NCBI GenBank assembly: GCA_017577945.1
Contig: PKQS01000010.1
Location: forward strand, 186,001 to 250,000
From: Bacillota bacterium
GTDB taxonomy: Bacteria > Bacillota > Limnochordia > Limnochordales > ZCTH02-B6
Reading direction: 5' to 3'
DNA: 64,000 nt
In this document: piece after piece, positions 19,978-29,330 of the stretch
Numbering within the stretch: position 1 is the stretch's first letter
Layout of the letters: the number at the start of each line of letters is the position of its first letter
Position numbers and translations under genes: made by a program
The notes under the pieces: generated by a model
The model's database searches: none
The model's input: only the letters and a program-made list of their open reading frames with translations
What the model was told of the DNA's origin: nothing

Positions 19978-21122
19978 GACCCGGCTCCCTCCAGCGCCGC
20001 GAGCCCGCACCGCAGCACCTGCGCCAGCAGCGCGCTCTCTTCCTCGTCCGCCGCCTCCGCCAGGCGCCGCTGCATGCGGCGCACGAACTCGCCCCGCACC
20101 GTGGGCTCGGCGGCCAGCCGCGCCACGTGGGCAGCGTCCACAATGGTGGTGTTGTCGACGATTTCCAGAAAATAAAAGGAGCCGGACAGCCGAGCCGTCA
20201 GCGCGCCTACATCCAGCACCCCGGGGGCGGCCCCCACCAGCTCCACGCGAACGATGGCCTCCCGCCCCGCCCGCGCTTCGGCCTCGGCCCGGATGCGCTC
20301 CACGACGGCGTCGGCATCAGCCAGCGTCGTCACGTCCAGCGTTATCGTTCGCACCGGCCGCGCCCCCGCCGGGAACGTAGCCACCTCCACGCGCGCCGGC
20401 CCGCCCCCAGGCTTGTCCACCGTTACCACGGTGAAGCAGCCGACACCCGGGTCGTCGAACCCCTTGCCCTCCACGGCCCCCGGATAGACGGCCCAACCCG
20501 CGCCGATCCGGCGCCGCTCGGGCTTGTGGATGTGCCCCAGCGCGACGTAGTCGTAGCCGGCCGCGGCCAGCGCGTCGGAGCGCAGCGGCAAGCTGCGCTC
20601 CCCCGCCTGCCAGTCCAGGGATCCGTGAAACACGGCGATGTGAATGCCGTCCTCGTCCAGCCTGGGGAAGCGCGCAAGGGGCGGCTCGACTTGGGTCAAG
20701 CCGCCCGTATACGCCAAGCCGTAAACGTGGACCGGCGTACCGTTGAGGACGAACGTGTGCACGTGGGCCGGGTGCGGGTTTTGCACCAGCACGCCCGGCC
20801 AGCGGGACGCGTACACCCGGTAGACGGAATCGGCGTACGTGATTTCGTCGTGATTTCCCGGCACGGTAACGACGGCGACGCCGGCCCGCGCGAGACGCCC
20901 TAGATCGGCGATGACCGCCTCCACCAGCGCGGGTTCCGGCTTGTGCGTCTCGAACAAATCGCCGGCGATGATGACCAAATCCACCGGCTGCGACGCCAGC
21001 GCGAAATCCACCGCCCGCCGCAGCAGCGTGTCGCGTTCCCGCTGGCGCTCGGCCGCCCGCGGCCCGAGAAAACCGGGCCGCCAGCCCAGGTGCAAGTCGG
21101 CCAAGTGCAAAATTCGTATCAC
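19974..21122 (-). CDS. yhaO: Mre11/SbcD-like metallophosphoesterase
   Basis: This is a calcineurin-like nuclease of 382 residues. The metal-binding motifs are present: HLADLHLG (6-13), IIAGDLFE, VPGNHDE and LGHIHKP. It is expected to use Mn2+ and to act with YhaN on broken DNA ends, as Mre11 does with Rad50. The GTG start at 21122 has GAGGGG upstream, and the next gene overlaps its stop. The C-terminal 100 residues are the less conserved capping region. Confidence 0.93.
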   Translation of the reverse strand: MIRILHLADLHLGWRPGFLGPRAAERQRERDTLLRRAVDFALASQPVDLVIIAGDLFETHKPEPALVEAVIADLGRLARAGVAVVTVPGNHDEITYADSVYRVYASRWPGVLVQNPHPAHVHTFVLNGTPVHVYGLAYTGGLTQVEPPLARFPRLDEDGIHIAVFHGSLDWQAGERSLPLRSDALAAAGYDYVALGHIHKPERRRIGAGWAVYPGAVEGKGFDDPGVGCFTVVTVDKPGGGPARVEVATFPAGARPVRTITLDVTTLADADAVVERIRAEAEARAGREAIVRVELVGAAPGVLDVGALTARLSGSFYFLEIVDNTTIVDAAHVARLAAEPTVRGEFVRRMQRRLAEAADEEESALLAQVLRCGLAALEGAGS

Positions 21123-21154
21123 GAACGCGCACCCCTCAGGCCGCCGGTGACACG

Positions 21155-21406
21155 TCAGTCTTCCAGCACGTCGAGCTGGCCCAGCTCCGCGAAGGCGCGA
21201 ATGACCGCCTCCGCGCGCTCGGCGAGATCGCCCGCGCTTTCTAGTTTCCGGTCGAAGCGCGACGCCAGCTCCGTTTCGAGATACGCCACGTATTCCTCGA
21301 CGGAACGGACGGAAGGATTCATGAACCCCAGCGAAAGCAAGCCTTCCATAACTTCGACCGGCGTATTGCCCAGCATCTGCGTTGTACCCCGCACTTGCAC
21401 CTTCAC
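21155..21406 (-). CDS. Small unknown protein, 83 aa
   Basis: I do not recognise this protein. It begins MKVQVRGTTQMLGN, is acidic and mostly helical, and has no cysteines or membrane segment. The GTG start has GGGAGG about 9 bases upstream, and it lies between the 125-aa unknown and yhaO in a coupled operon, so translation is likely. A role linked to the repair genes is possible only by position. Confidence 0.72.
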   Translation of the reverse strand: MKVQVRGTTQMLGNTPVEVMEGLLSLGFMNPSVRSVEEYVAYLETELASRFDRKLESAGDLAERAEAVIRAFAELGQLDVLED

Positions 21407-21435
21407 CCGACATTCCTCCCGACAACCGCGACACG

Positions 21436-21813
21436 TCAGCTTTCGGCGCCGGCTTCCGCCGCGGCCGCGCGGCGCGCCCCGCCCTGCGCGGCAGTGCGCT
21501 CTTCGAGGATGAGCTGCTCGAACACTTCGTCGACCAGCTCCGCGCCCCGCAGCACCGCGTCGTGAAGCGCCCGGTCGCCGAAGCCGTCAATGTACATCTT
21601 CTTCAAGTAGGAATTAATCTCTTGCACCACTTGTTCACGCAGCTCGGCGGCGCCGACGTGCGGCTTGTACCGGTTCTGGTCCAGCACCCACACGGCGATG
21701 GACGTGAGCCGCTGCAGCGCCCGGGCCAGCGCCGGGTCGTCGGTTTCCCGCCGATGCCGGTCCAAATAGCCGATGACGCGCTCGCGCCAAGCCTCGTAGT
21801 CCACAGCGCTCAC
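21436..21813 (-). CDS. Small unknown protein, 125 aa
   Basis: This is an unrecognised soluble helical protein (MSAVDYEAWRERVIGYLDRHRR) with an alanine/arginine-rich C-terminal tail that may be disordered. Its GTG overlaps the fumC stop (GTGA), so it is probably translated from the fumC message. No catalytic motif is visible. Confidence 0.72.
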   Translation of the reverse strand: MSAVDYEAWRERVIGYLDRHRRETDDPALARALQRLTSIAVWVLDQNRYKPHVGAAELREQVVQEINSYLKKMYIDGFGDRALHDAVLRGAELVDEVFEQLILEERTAAQGGARRAAAAEAGAES

Positions 21814-23201
21814 CCCCTCGGTTCCACCATGGCCGCCGGATCGAGAATGGCGTTCAGCTCGTCCTCGGGCAGGACCTTGTGCTCCAGCGCCACCTGCCGT
21901 ACCGTCCGGCCCGTCCGGTACGCTTCGTTGGCGATGGCCGCCGCCTTGTCGTAGCCGATGCGCGCGGCCAGCGGCGTCGCCAGCGCCAGGCTTTGTTCGA
22001 TGAGCGCTGCGCACCGCTCCTCGTCGGCCTCCAGGCCGTCGATGGCCAGCTCCGCGAACGCCTTGGCCGCGTTGCCCGTCAGGCGCGCCGATTGCAGCAA
22101 GTTCCACCCCATCATGGGCAGCATGGTGTTCAGCTCCAGCACGCCCCACTGCCCGCCGATGGTGACCGCCAGGTCGTTGCCCGCCACCTGCGCCGCAACC
22201 TGGATAACCACTTCGGGGATGACCGGGTTTACTTTCCCCGGCATGATGGACGAACCCGGCTGCAGCGACGGCAGCCGCAGCTCGCCGAGGCCGCAGCGCG
22301 GACCGGACGCGAGCCAGCGAATGTCGTTGGCGATCTTCATCAGCGACGTCATCACCGTCCGCAGCGCGCCGCTCATGAACACCATGGCATCTTGGCTGCC
22401 CTGGGCCTCGAAGTGGTTGACCGCCTCCCGGAACGGAATGCCGGTGCGCTCGCTGATTTCCCGAATGGCCCGGCGCGCAAACTCGGGATGCGTGTTGATG
22501 CCCGTCCCGACCGCCGTGCCGCCCAGCGCCAGCTCCAGCAGCCCCTCCCGCGCCGCCTTCACCCGCTGGATGCCCAGCTCTACCTGCCGCGCGTAGCCTG
22601 AAAACTCCTGCCCCAGCCGGATGGGCGTCGCATCCTGCAAATGGGTGCGGCCGATCTTCAACACGTGGTGGAACTGCTCGGCCTTGCCCAGCAGCGACGC
22701 GTGCAGCTTCTCCAGCGCCGGCAGCGTCAGGTGGTCGATGACTTCCACTACGCCGATGTGCAGCGCCGACGGGATCACGTCGTTGCTGGACTGCCCACGG
22801 TTCACGTGGTCGTTGGGGTGCACCGGGCTCTTGGAGCCGATGACGCCGCCCAGGATCTCAATCGCCCGGTTGGCGATGACTTCGTTGGCGTTCATGTTGG
22901 TGGACGTTCCCGAGCCGGTTTGGAAGACGTCGACGGGAAAATGGTCGTCCCACTTGCCCTCGATGACCTCGTCGGCCGCTTGCTGAATGGCTTCGGCCAG
23001 CTTGGGGTCCAGCAGCCCCAGCGACGCGTTGGCGCGGGCCGCCGCCCACTTGATCAGCCCCAGCGCGCGAATGAACTCGCGCGGCATGCGGAAGCCGCTG
23101 ATCTGGAAATTGTTGACCGCCCGCTGCGTCTGCGCGCCCCAATACGCGCCCGCGGGGACCTCCACCGGGCCCATGGAGTCCGTCTCGATGCGCACCGACA
23201 C
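21810..23201 (-). CDS. fumC: Class II fumarate hydratase
   Basis: This enzyme interconverts fumarate and L-malate in the TCA cycle and is iron-independent. The family signatures are TGSGTSTNMNANEV (about 95-108) and GSSIMPGKVNP (about 315-325). Aspartase has a similar fold, but the length (463) and overall pattern fit FumC. The GTG start has GGAGGT 8 bases upstream. It is the promoter-proximal gene of the string that ends with addA. Confidence 0.95.
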   Translation of the reverse strand: MSVRIETDSMGPVEVPAGAYWGAQTQRAVNNFQISGFRMPREFIRALGLIKWAAARANASLGLLDPKLAEAIQQAADEVIEGKWDDHFPVDVFQTGSGTSTNMNANEVIANRAIEILGGVIGSKSPVHPNDHVNRGQSSNDVIPSALHIGVVEVIDHLTLPALEKLHASLLGKAEQFHHVLKIGRTHLQDATPIRLGQEFSGYARQVELGIQRVKAAREGLLELALGGTAVGTGINTHPEFARRAIREISERTGIPFREAVNHFEAQGSQDAMVFMSGALRTVMTSLMKIANDIRWLASGPRCGLGELRLPSLQPGSSIMPGKVNPVIPEVVIQVAAQVAGNDLAVTIGGQWGVLELNTMLPMMGWNLLQSARLTGNAAKAFAELAIDGLEADEERCAALIEQSLALATPLAARIGYDKAAAIANEAYRTGRTVRQVALEHKVLPEDELNAILDPAAMVEPRG

Positions 23202-23329
23202 TCGTAGTCCACCTCCAGGGTTGCGAATGCCTAAAACTTAAGAACGTGTATTCTCCTCCCCCGGCGAGCCATCCTGCCGCTGCCAGCGGGCCCGGGCGCC
23301 CGCAGCTGGGATCTTCCGAAACAATTCGT

Positions 23330-23335
23330 TATAAT
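23330..23335 (+). promoter_or_regulatory. -10 box upstream of the HNH gene
   Basis: A perfect TATAAT lies 50 bases before the TTG start of the HNH gene, in an AT-rich patch between divergent genes. No good -35 hexamer is found at 16-18 bases, so an activator may be needed. Confidence 0.45.
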
Positions 23336-23385
23336 ACGGGTGACGATACGTGGACGGGGCCGATGACCAAAGGAGGCCACACGTT

Positions 23386-24933
23386 TTGAGCGTACATGTC
23401 CTGCTGGACTCGACGTTTTTCGCCACGTCGGTCCCGGTGGCGGACCAGCAGCGCCTGTTGCTGGTGCCGCCCGGCAAGGGGCTGCACGTAGGCGATACGA
23501 TATTTCTGCGCAACGAAGCGGGCGACCTGACGTGGGTCGCCGACGTTTTGGCCACCGGCGAAGTGGACAGCAGCGACGCTTGGCTCTCCGGCGACGATCC
23601 GCCGGAGCGGCAGCGGCACGCGCTGGTCGGTTATTTGGCCCGCATCCATCCGGGCACGCTGCCGCGGGGCACGTCCCGCCTTACGGCCCGGTGGGTGACC
23701 TTGAACAAGCGTACGCTGGCCAGCACGCTGCCCTGGTGGGAAAACTCGGTCCTGATTTATCACTCCACGCTGCGGCTCATCGAGGGACTGCTGACCCCCG
23801 AGGAAGTGCAGGCGGCGGTGGAGCGGGGCTATCTCACCGCGCATCCCAGCGGCCACTGGGTCATTCCCCACGGGGAGGCCCGCAAGCGCATCCTCGTGCA
23901 CGTGCTGGGCGTCGAGCTGACGTGCGGGCTGTGCGGCGGTCCCATCGCGTCGCTGGAGGAGTCGACGCAAGACCATATCATCCCCATCAGCCAAGGCGGC
24001 CCGGACACCCTGGCCAACGTCCAGCTGGCGCACCGCGCCTGCAACGAGCTGAAGGGCAACGCCTTGCCCGAGCAGTATCCGCCTTTCTTCCCGCAGCCCG
24101 GCGCGCAAGCGGCGGGCTGGTACGGACGGCCCGCAAGGCGGCAGCGCAACGGCCGGCCCCGGCGCGGACAGCCGGCCGTGACGACGGGGGCGTTCCAAGC
24201 GGAGCCCGTTGACGGCGCCGCGCCTGTCGTTGTGGCTTCGGAAGCGGCGCGAGCAGCGGCCAAGAATGGTTCGCGCCCCGAGGAGGCGCCAACGCGCCCG
24301 GCAGCGAGCAAAGCCAACGGGCAGCCGGCACCGCCGCCGGCGAAAGCGGGAGCGCCGGCGGAAAACGGCGCCGCCAAAGCGGACCAGCCGCCGAAGGCGC
24401 CTGCGGAAGCGGAGCGGCCTGAAGACGAAACGGAGCCCGTGGACGAGCGAGCTTGGCTGGAAGCCGTCATGTCCGCCACGCTGGACAAGTTGCAGGAGCG
24501 GGCTAAGGAAGCCAACTGGGCGGCCCGCACCGCCTCGCTGCGGACCATCGAGCAGTTGCCGCGGGCGTCCGCCAGCAGCGCGCGGGCCAACGGCGTGGTG
24601 CTGGCCGAAGCCCAGGGCCGCAAGGGCACGTTCCGCTTGCTGGACTGGGAAGGCCGCTACGTGCTGGTGGAAGAACGCGGTCGCAAGCAGACGCTGCACC
24701 TGGTCCAGATGGTGCACGCCATCACGCCTCAAGTGTACGTGTGGTACTTGAGCCGCTTCGGGCGAACGAGCCCGCTGGGGGTGACGATGGCGCTGCTGCC
24801 GCTGCTGCAAAAGGGCACGCCGGACCAGGACGGGCGGCTGCGCGTGTCCAAGAACGGCAGCCAGTTCTTCGTCCGCGTCGACGGAAATCGCATCGTCGAC
24901 TGCTCGGATGAGCTGTCGCTGGCGGTATCCTAG
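23386..24933 (+). CDS. HNH-domain protein with long disordered linker
   Basis: The central HNH nuclease domain has the zinc pair C180-C183, the DHIIPISQGG catalytic strand with H197, then N211, H216 and N220. Before it lies an uncharacterised 170-residue domain. After it comes a linker of about 130 residues (230-360) rich in Ala, Pro, Gly, Lys and Glu, then a C-terminal domain of about 150 residues of unknown fold. The TTG start is set by AGGAGG 9 bases upstream. Related HNH proteins nick or cleave DNA, but the target is unknown. It is divergent from the fumC-addA string. It could be a housekeeping or defence nuclease. Confidence 0.85.
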   Translation: MSVHVLLDSTFFATSVPVADQQRLLLVPPGKGLHVGDTIFLRNEAGDLTWVADVLATGEVDSSDAWLSGDDPPERQRHALVGYLARIHPGTLPRGTSRLTARWVTLNKRTLASTLPWWENSVLIYHSTLRLIEGLLTPEEVQAAVERGYLTAHPSGHWVIPHGEARKRILVHVLGVELTCGLCGGPIASLEESTQDHIIPISQGGPDTLANVQLAHRACNELKGNALPEQYPPFFPQPGAQAAGWYGRPARRQRNGRPRRGQPAVTTGAFQAEPVDGAAPVVVASEAARAAAKNGSRPEEAPTRPAASKANGQPAPPPAKAGAPAENGAAKADQPPKAPAEAERPEDETEPVDERAWLEAVMSATLDKLQERAKEANWAARTASLRTIEQLPRASASSARANGVVLAEAQGRKGTFRLLDWEGRYVLVEERGRKQTLHLVQMVHAITPQVYVWYLSRFGRTSPLGVTMALLPLLQKGTPDQDGRLRVSKNGSQFFVRVDGNRIVDCSDELSLAVS

Positions 24934-24953
24934 CGCCGCCCGGCGCAAGGGCC

Positions 24954-24983
24954 GGCTCGCGAGCGTTCCGGCGCCTGCGAGCC
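24954..24983 (+). terminator. Weak hairpin after the HNH gene
   Basis: GGCTCGC pairs with GCGAGCC across a 16-base loop, followed by a T-containing but broken tract (GTCGCTTTATT). It may attenuate read-through into ctaB. Confidence 0.35.
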
Positions 24984-25036
24984 GTCGCTTTATTGAACAA
25001 AGAAAAACTTTTGAGGAACGGAAGTGACGTCTTCGC

Positions 25037-25924
25037 ATGGCACAAGCTGCATCGGCCCCGCGAGCGCGTCGTGCGCAAGACTTTCTGGCGCTGACCAAGC
25101 CCACCATTATGCTGTTGGTGCTGGTCACAGGCTTCTTGACGCTGTTCTTGATCCCGGACGCGTCGCCGTCGCTGGGCACCGTCGCGGCGACGCTGGTGGG
25201 GACGGCGTTAGCGTCCGGATCGGCCAACGCGCTCAACATGTACTTCGACCGCGACATCGACCAGGTGATGAAGCGGACCCAGAAGCGGCCCATTCCGGCC
25301 GGCCGGGTGACGCCGGCGGAGGCGCTCGTCTTCGGCATCGCGCTGGGCGTGGCCTCGGTCGTCCTCCTCTGGACGACGACCAACGCGCTGGCGGCCCTGA
25401 TCGCGTTGGGCGGAATCCTGTTCTACATCTTCGTGTACACCCTGTTCCTTAAGCGCCGGACGCCGCAGAACATCGTCATCGGCGGCGCGGCCGGCTCGGT
25501 GGCCCCGCTCATCGCCTGGGCGGCCGTGACGGGCACCGTCGAGCTGCCGGCCGTCCTTCTCTTCCTCGTCATCTTCCTGTGGACGCCGCCGCACTTCTGG
25601 GCGCTGGCCTTGATCGCGTCCGACGACTACGCGCGGGCCGGAGTGCCCATGCTGCCTGTGGTGCGGGGCGAAGAAGAAACGCGCCGGCAGATTTTCCTGT
25701 ACACCATCCTGCTGCTGCTTTTGGGCGTGGCGTTCTATGCCGTGGACTTCCTCGGACCCCTCTTCCTTGTGGCCAGCCTGGCCCTGAACGGCATTTTCGC
25801 GTACAAGGCGTGGAAACTGCGAAAGGAGCCGTCGCCGCAAGCGGCCCGGGACGTGTTCATGTACTCCAACTTCTACCTGGCCCTGCTGTTTATCGCCATG
25901 CTCTTGGATCGGATGCTGCTCTGA
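25037..25924 (+). CDS. ctaB: Protoheme IX farnesyltransferase (heme O synthase)
   Basis: This membrane prenyltransferase adds a farnesyl group to heme B to give heme O, the precursor of heme A in the cytochrome oxidase. The UbiA-family motif N-x3-D-x3-D is present as NMYFDRDID with N67, D71 and D75. About nine transmembrane helices are visible in 295 residues. The ribosome site is weak. The oxidase genes it serves lie about 6 kb away on the other strand, so ctaB is split from the cta operon. Transketolase follows after 28 bases. Confidence 0.95.
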   Translation: MAQAASAPRARRAQDFLALTKPTIMLLVLVTGFLTLFLIPDASPSLGTVAATLVGTALASGSANALNMYFDRDIDQVMKRTQKRPIPAGRVTPAEALVFGIALGVASVVLLWTTTNALAALIALGGILFYIFVYTLFLKRRTPQNIVIGGAAGSVAPLIAWAAVTGTVELPAVLLFLVIFLWTPPHFWALALIASDDYARAGVPMLPVVRGEEETRRQIFLYTILLLLLGVAFYAVDFLGPLFLVASLALNGIFAYKAWKLRKEPSPQAARDVFMYSNFYLALLFIAMLLDRMLL

Positions 25925-25952
25925 GAGGCCGTTGAGAAAGGAGACCGGAATC

Positions 25953-27938
25953 ATGTCGATACTCACGTCCATCGCCAACACCGTCCGGGCGCTGTCCGCG
26001 GAAGCGGTCGAGCGCGCCAAGTCCGGCCACCCGGGCCTGCCGCTCGGGTGTGCGGAAATCGGCGCGGTCTTGTTCGCCCACGTGCTGCGCCATGACCCGA
26101 CCGATCCCGCGTGGCCCAACCGGGATCGGTTCGTCTTGTCGGCCGGGCACGGGTCCATGCTGCTCTATTCGCTGCTGCACCTCTCCGGCTACGATGTGAC
26201 CTTGGAAGACTTGAAGAACTTCCGGCAGCTTGGCTCGCGCACGCCCGGGCACCCGGAGTACGGCGTCACGCCCGGCGTGGAGACGACCACGGGCCCGCTG
26301 GGCCAGGGCATCGCCAACGCCGTCGGGATGGCGCTGGCGGAGCGCATGCTGGCGGCGCGCTTTAACCGGCCCGGCTACGAGATCGTCGACCACTACACGT
26401 ACGTTCTGGCCAGCGACGGCGACATGATGGAAGGCGTCGCGTCGGAGGCCGCTTCGCTGGCGGGGCATCTGAAGCTGCACAAGCTGATCGTCATCTACGA
26501 CGACAACAAGATTACCATCGACGGCTCAACGGACCTAGCGTTCACGGAATCGGTGGCGGATCGGTTCAAGGCCTACGGCTGGTCGGTGGAAACGGTGGAC
26601 GGCCACGATCCGCAAGCCCTGCTGGCGGCCATCCAGCGCGCCAAGGCCGTGGCGGACCGGCCGAGCCTGATTGTCGCCCGGACTCGCATCGGCCGCTACA
26701 GCGTCAAAGAAGGCACGTCGGAAGTGCACGGTGCGCCGCTGGGCGAAGCCGCGGTGGCCGCGCTGAAAGAAGCGCTGGGCATGCCGCCCGAACCGTTCTA
26801 CGTGCCGCAGGAAGTATACGACTTCTTCGCCGAGCGGCGCCGGGAGTGGACCGCGGCGCGGCAGGCCTGGGAGCGGATGTTTGAGGCGTGGTCGCGGGAG
26901 TATCCCGAGCTGCGGGCGGAGTGGGACGCGGCGCACGGGCGCCTGCTGCCGGAGGCCCTGGAGGAAGAATTGTCGGCGCTGACGATGGAGAAGCCGACGG
27001 CGTCGCGGCAGCTGAGCGGGCAGGCGCTGCAAATCGCGGCCAAGCACGTTCCGTATCTCGTCGGCGGGTCGGGCGACCTGACGCCGTCCAACAACACGGC
27101 CATCAAAGGCGCCAAAGCGGTGGCGCCGGGCGACTACGCCGGCCGCTACATCCACTTCGGCGTGCGGGAACACGCCATGGGCGCCATCGCCAACGGCATG
27201 TCGCTCCACGGCGGCCTGCGCCCGTACGTGGCCACGTTCCTCGTCTTCTCCGACTACATGCGCCCGGCCATCCGCATGGCGGCGCTGATGAAGCAGCCGG
27301 TCATCTACGTGTTCACCCACGACTCGGTGTACGTGGGCGAAGACGGGCCTACGCACCAGCCCATCGAGCAGCTGGAGTCACTGCGCCTCATTCCGAATCT
27401 CCACGTCTGGCGGCCGGCTGACGCGCGCGAGACGGGACTGGCGTGGCTGCACGCGCTAAAGCGGACCGACGGTCCGTCGGCCTTGATCCTGACCCGCCAG
27501 GCGCTGCCCGTGCTCCCAGGAGCGCTCACGACCCCGGAGGCGGTGGCGAAAGGCGGCTACGTCATCCGCCGCGAGAGCAGCGCCGCGCCGGCACTGGTTC
27601 TCATCGCAACGGGTAGCGAAGTGGGGTTGGCCTGGGCGGTGGCCGAGAAGCTCGAAGCCGAAGGCGTCTCCGTCCGCGTCGTCTCTGTCCCGTGCCGCGA
27701 GCTTTTCCTGCAGCAGCCCGCCGCGTACAGGGACGAAGTGCTGGGCGGCCCCGAGGCGCGCCGCATGACGCTGGAGCTGGGTACTGCGGGCGCCTGGTAC
27801 CAGCTGCTGCGCCCGGGCGACCGCGCCTATTCCCTCGAGCGGTTCGGCGAGAGCGGCAAGGGCGAGCAAGTGGCGGAGCACCTCGGCTTCAGCGTCGAGA
27901 AGGTGGCCGCCGCGGCGCGCGAGCTCTTGAGCCGCTAG
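25953..27938 (+). CDS. tkt: Transketolase
   Basis: This thiamine-diphosphate enzyme of the pentose phosphate pathway transfers two-carbon units between sugar phosphates. Signatures include [12 protein letters not shown] near the start, TTGPLGQG, the diphosphate-binding stretch SDGDMMEG (about 155-162) followed by YDDN, and FVREHAMG-like [13 protein letters not shown] in the pyrimidine domain. The length, 661 residues, is normal. The ATG at 25953 has AAAGGAG upstream. It is likely co-transcribed with ctaB. Confidence 0.97.
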   Translation: MSILTSIANTVRALSAEAVERAKSGHPGLPLGCAEIGAVLFAHVLRHDPTDPAWPNRDRFVLSAGHGSMLLYSLLHLSGYDVTLEDLKNFRQLGSRTPGHPEYGVTPGVETTTGPLGQGIANAVGMALAERMLAARFNRPGYEIVDHYTYVLASDGDMMEGVASEAASLAGHLKLHKLIVIYDDNKITIDGSTDLAFTESVADRFKAYGWSVETVDGHDPQALLAAIQRAKAVADRPSLIVARTRIGRYSVKEGTSEVHGAPLGEAAVAALKEALGMPPEPFYVPQEVYDFFAERRREWTAARQAWERMFEAWSREYPELRAEWDAAHGRLLPEALEEELSALTMEKPTASRQLSGQALQIAAKHVPYLVGGSGDLTPSNNTAIKGAKAVAPGDYAGRYIHFGVREHAMGAIANGMSLHGGLRPYVATFLVFSDYMRPAIRMAALMKQPVIYVFTHDSVYVGEDGPTHQPIEQLESLRLIPNLHVWRPADARETGLAWLHALKRTDGPSALILTRQALPVLPGALTTPEAVAKGGYVIRRESSAAPALVLIATGSEVGLAWAVAEKLEAEGVSVRVVSVPCRELFLQQPAAYRDEVLGGPEARRMTLELGTAGAWYQLLRPGDRAYSLERFGESGKGEQVAEHLGFSVEKVAAAARELLSR

Positions 27939-27976
27939 CCGGTCGGCGCCGGCGGCTGCACCTGCAGCGGCTAGCG
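27933..27976. terminator. Inverted repeat between convergent genes
   Basis: A perfect 9-bp repeat, CGCTAGCCG (27933-27941) and CGGCTAGCG (27968-27976), spans the convergent 3' ends. The tkt stop and the stop of the 70-aa gene each lie inside one arm. There is no T run, so it would be a weak or factor-dependent bidirectional terminator. Confidence 0.4.
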
Positions 27977-28183
27977 CCCGCGCAAGTAGAAGCGGGCCTT
28001 GAGGTCGTCGGTAGGCTGCAGCTGCTGCTCCAGCCGCATCCAGAGATCGAACTGCTGGAGCATGATGTAGTAGGCGAAATGGGAGGCCAGCTCGTAGTCG
28101 ACGCAAACTTCCCCGGCTTCGCGCAGCTGCTGCGCGAGCCGGGGAAATATTTCTGACCAGAGCATGGCGTCGTTCAGCGCCAT
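27971..28183 (-). CDS. Small unknown protein, 70 aa
   Basis: This short, helical, aromatic-rich protein (ELASHFAYYIMLQQFDLWMRLEQQ in part) has no recognised domain. GGAGGGCC precedes the ATG, and it begins 18 bases after the ychF stop, so it is probably translated with ychF. Its function is unknown. Confidence 0.65.
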   Translation of the reverse strand: MALNDAMLWSEIFPRLAQQLREAGEVCVDYELASHFAYYIMLQQFDLWMRLEQQLQPTDDLKARFYLRGR

Positions 28184-28201
28184 GGAAGGCCCTCCGCCAA
28201 G

Positions 28202-29263
28202 TTAGACGTTGAATCGGAAGTAGATCATGTCGCCGTCCTGCACAGCATAGTCCTTGCCCTCCAGGCGGAGGAGCCCCTGCTCCCGCACAGCCGCCATGCT
28301 GCCGCCCGCCCGGATGAAGTCGTCGAAATGAACTACCTCGGCCCGGATGAAGCCCCGTTCGATGTCCGAGTGGATGACGCCGCCGGCTTCCTTGGCGGGA
28401 GTCCCGCGCACGACGGTCCAGGCGCGCACCTCGCGCTCGGAAGCCGTGAAAAATGAAATCAGATCCAGCGCCTCGTAGGCCGAGCGCGCCAGCCGCGCCA
28501 CGCCCGACTGCTTCAGTCCCAGGTCCTCCATGAAGGCCGCTTGCTCCTCCGGCGGCAGTTCGGCGATTTCCGCCTCGATGAGCGCCGCCACCTCCACCAC
28601 CGGCACGCCCCGCTCGCCGGCCCAGGCGTGCAGCTCCTCGCGGCCTGCGTACCCGCGGCGCAGCTGGTCTTCATCGACGTTGACCGCCACGATGAGCGGC
28701 TTCGTCGTGAGGAAGGCGTACCCGCGCAACAGGGCCTGTTCTTCGCGTGAAAACTCCAACGCCCGGAAAGGTTTTCCGGCCTCCAGTTCCGGCTGCACTC
28801 GTTCAAACAGCGCAATTTCCGCGTCATGCCGCACCCCTTTGCGCTGCATCTCGCGCAAGCGCCCAAGGCGCGTTTCCACCAGCGACCAGTCCATAAGCAA
28901 CAGTTCGTCGTACACTTTCTGTGCGTCGCGCAGGGCGTCCACGTCGCCCAAGACGTGCGGCACGTGCGGCGCGGCAAAGGCGCGGACGACCAGCACGATG
29001 GCATCCACGTGCTTAAGGGCTTCCGCCAGCTGCTGCGCCCCGCTGCCGTGCTGCAGCTGCAGGTCGGGCAGCTCCACGCACTCCAGCTGTGCGTAAATCT
29101 TGCGCCGGGGCTTGTAAATGCGCTCCAGCGTATCGACTCGTTCGTCGGGCACCGGCGCGACGCCGACGTTGGCTTTGCCGGGCCCGCCGGCCTCTCCCCT
29201 GGTCAAGAGCCTCAGCAGCGTCGACTTGCCCGACGCCGGCAATCCGATGAGACCAATCTTCAC
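28202..29263 (-). CDS. ychF: YchF-family GTPase/ATPase, divergent
   Basis: This is an Obg-family P-loop protein that usually prefers ATP and binds ribosomes. The P-loop is GLPASGKSTLL (residues 7-17) where most YchF proteins have GLPNVGKSTLF. The G3 region reads VELPDLQL in place of the usual DIAGLV. The nucleotide-specificity segment NVDE near 193 and a C-terminal TGS domain (YAVQDGDMIYFRFNV at the end) agree with YchF. The length is 353. The GTG start has GAGGAGG 10 bases upstream. Altered G1 and G3 motifs suggest a paralogue with changed hydrolysis. Confidence 0.82.
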   Translation of the reverse strand: MKIGLIGLPASGKSTLLRLLTRGEAGGPGKANVGVAPVPDERVDTLERIYKPRRKIYAQLECVELPDLQLQHGSGAQQLAEALKHVDAIVLVVRAFAAPHVPHVLGDVDALRDAQKVYDELLLMDWSLVETRLGRLREMQRKGVRHDAEIALFERVQPELEAGKPFRALEFSREEQALLRGYAFLTTKPLIVAVNVDEDQLRRGYAGREELHAWAGERGVPVVEVAALIEAEIAELPPEEQAAFMEDLGLKQSGVARLARSAYEALDLISFFTASEREVRAWTVVRGTPAKEAGGVIHSDIERGFIRAEVVHFDDFIRAGGSMAAVREQGLLRLEGKDYAVQDGDMIYFRFNV

Positions 29264-29288
29264 TCCGACCTGTCCTCCTCGCACACCT

Positions 29289-29312
29289 CCCTTGTCTTGC
29301 GCAGACAAAGGG
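29289..29312 (-). promoter_or_regulatory. Hairpin in the ychF leader
   Basis: In the predicted ychF 5' untranslated region, CCCTTTGTCT pairs with AGACAAGGG (one bulged T) around a GCGCA loop, a few bases upstream of the ribosome binding site. It could modulate translation. No known riboswitch is recognised. Confidence 0.4.
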
Positions 29313-29330
29313 CTCGGTGTCGCACTCTCC

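Noticed and set aside
23329..25383. Minus-strand frame opposite the HNH and ctaB genes
   Set aside because: It crosses two real plus-strand genes and the promoter between them, and lacks domains.
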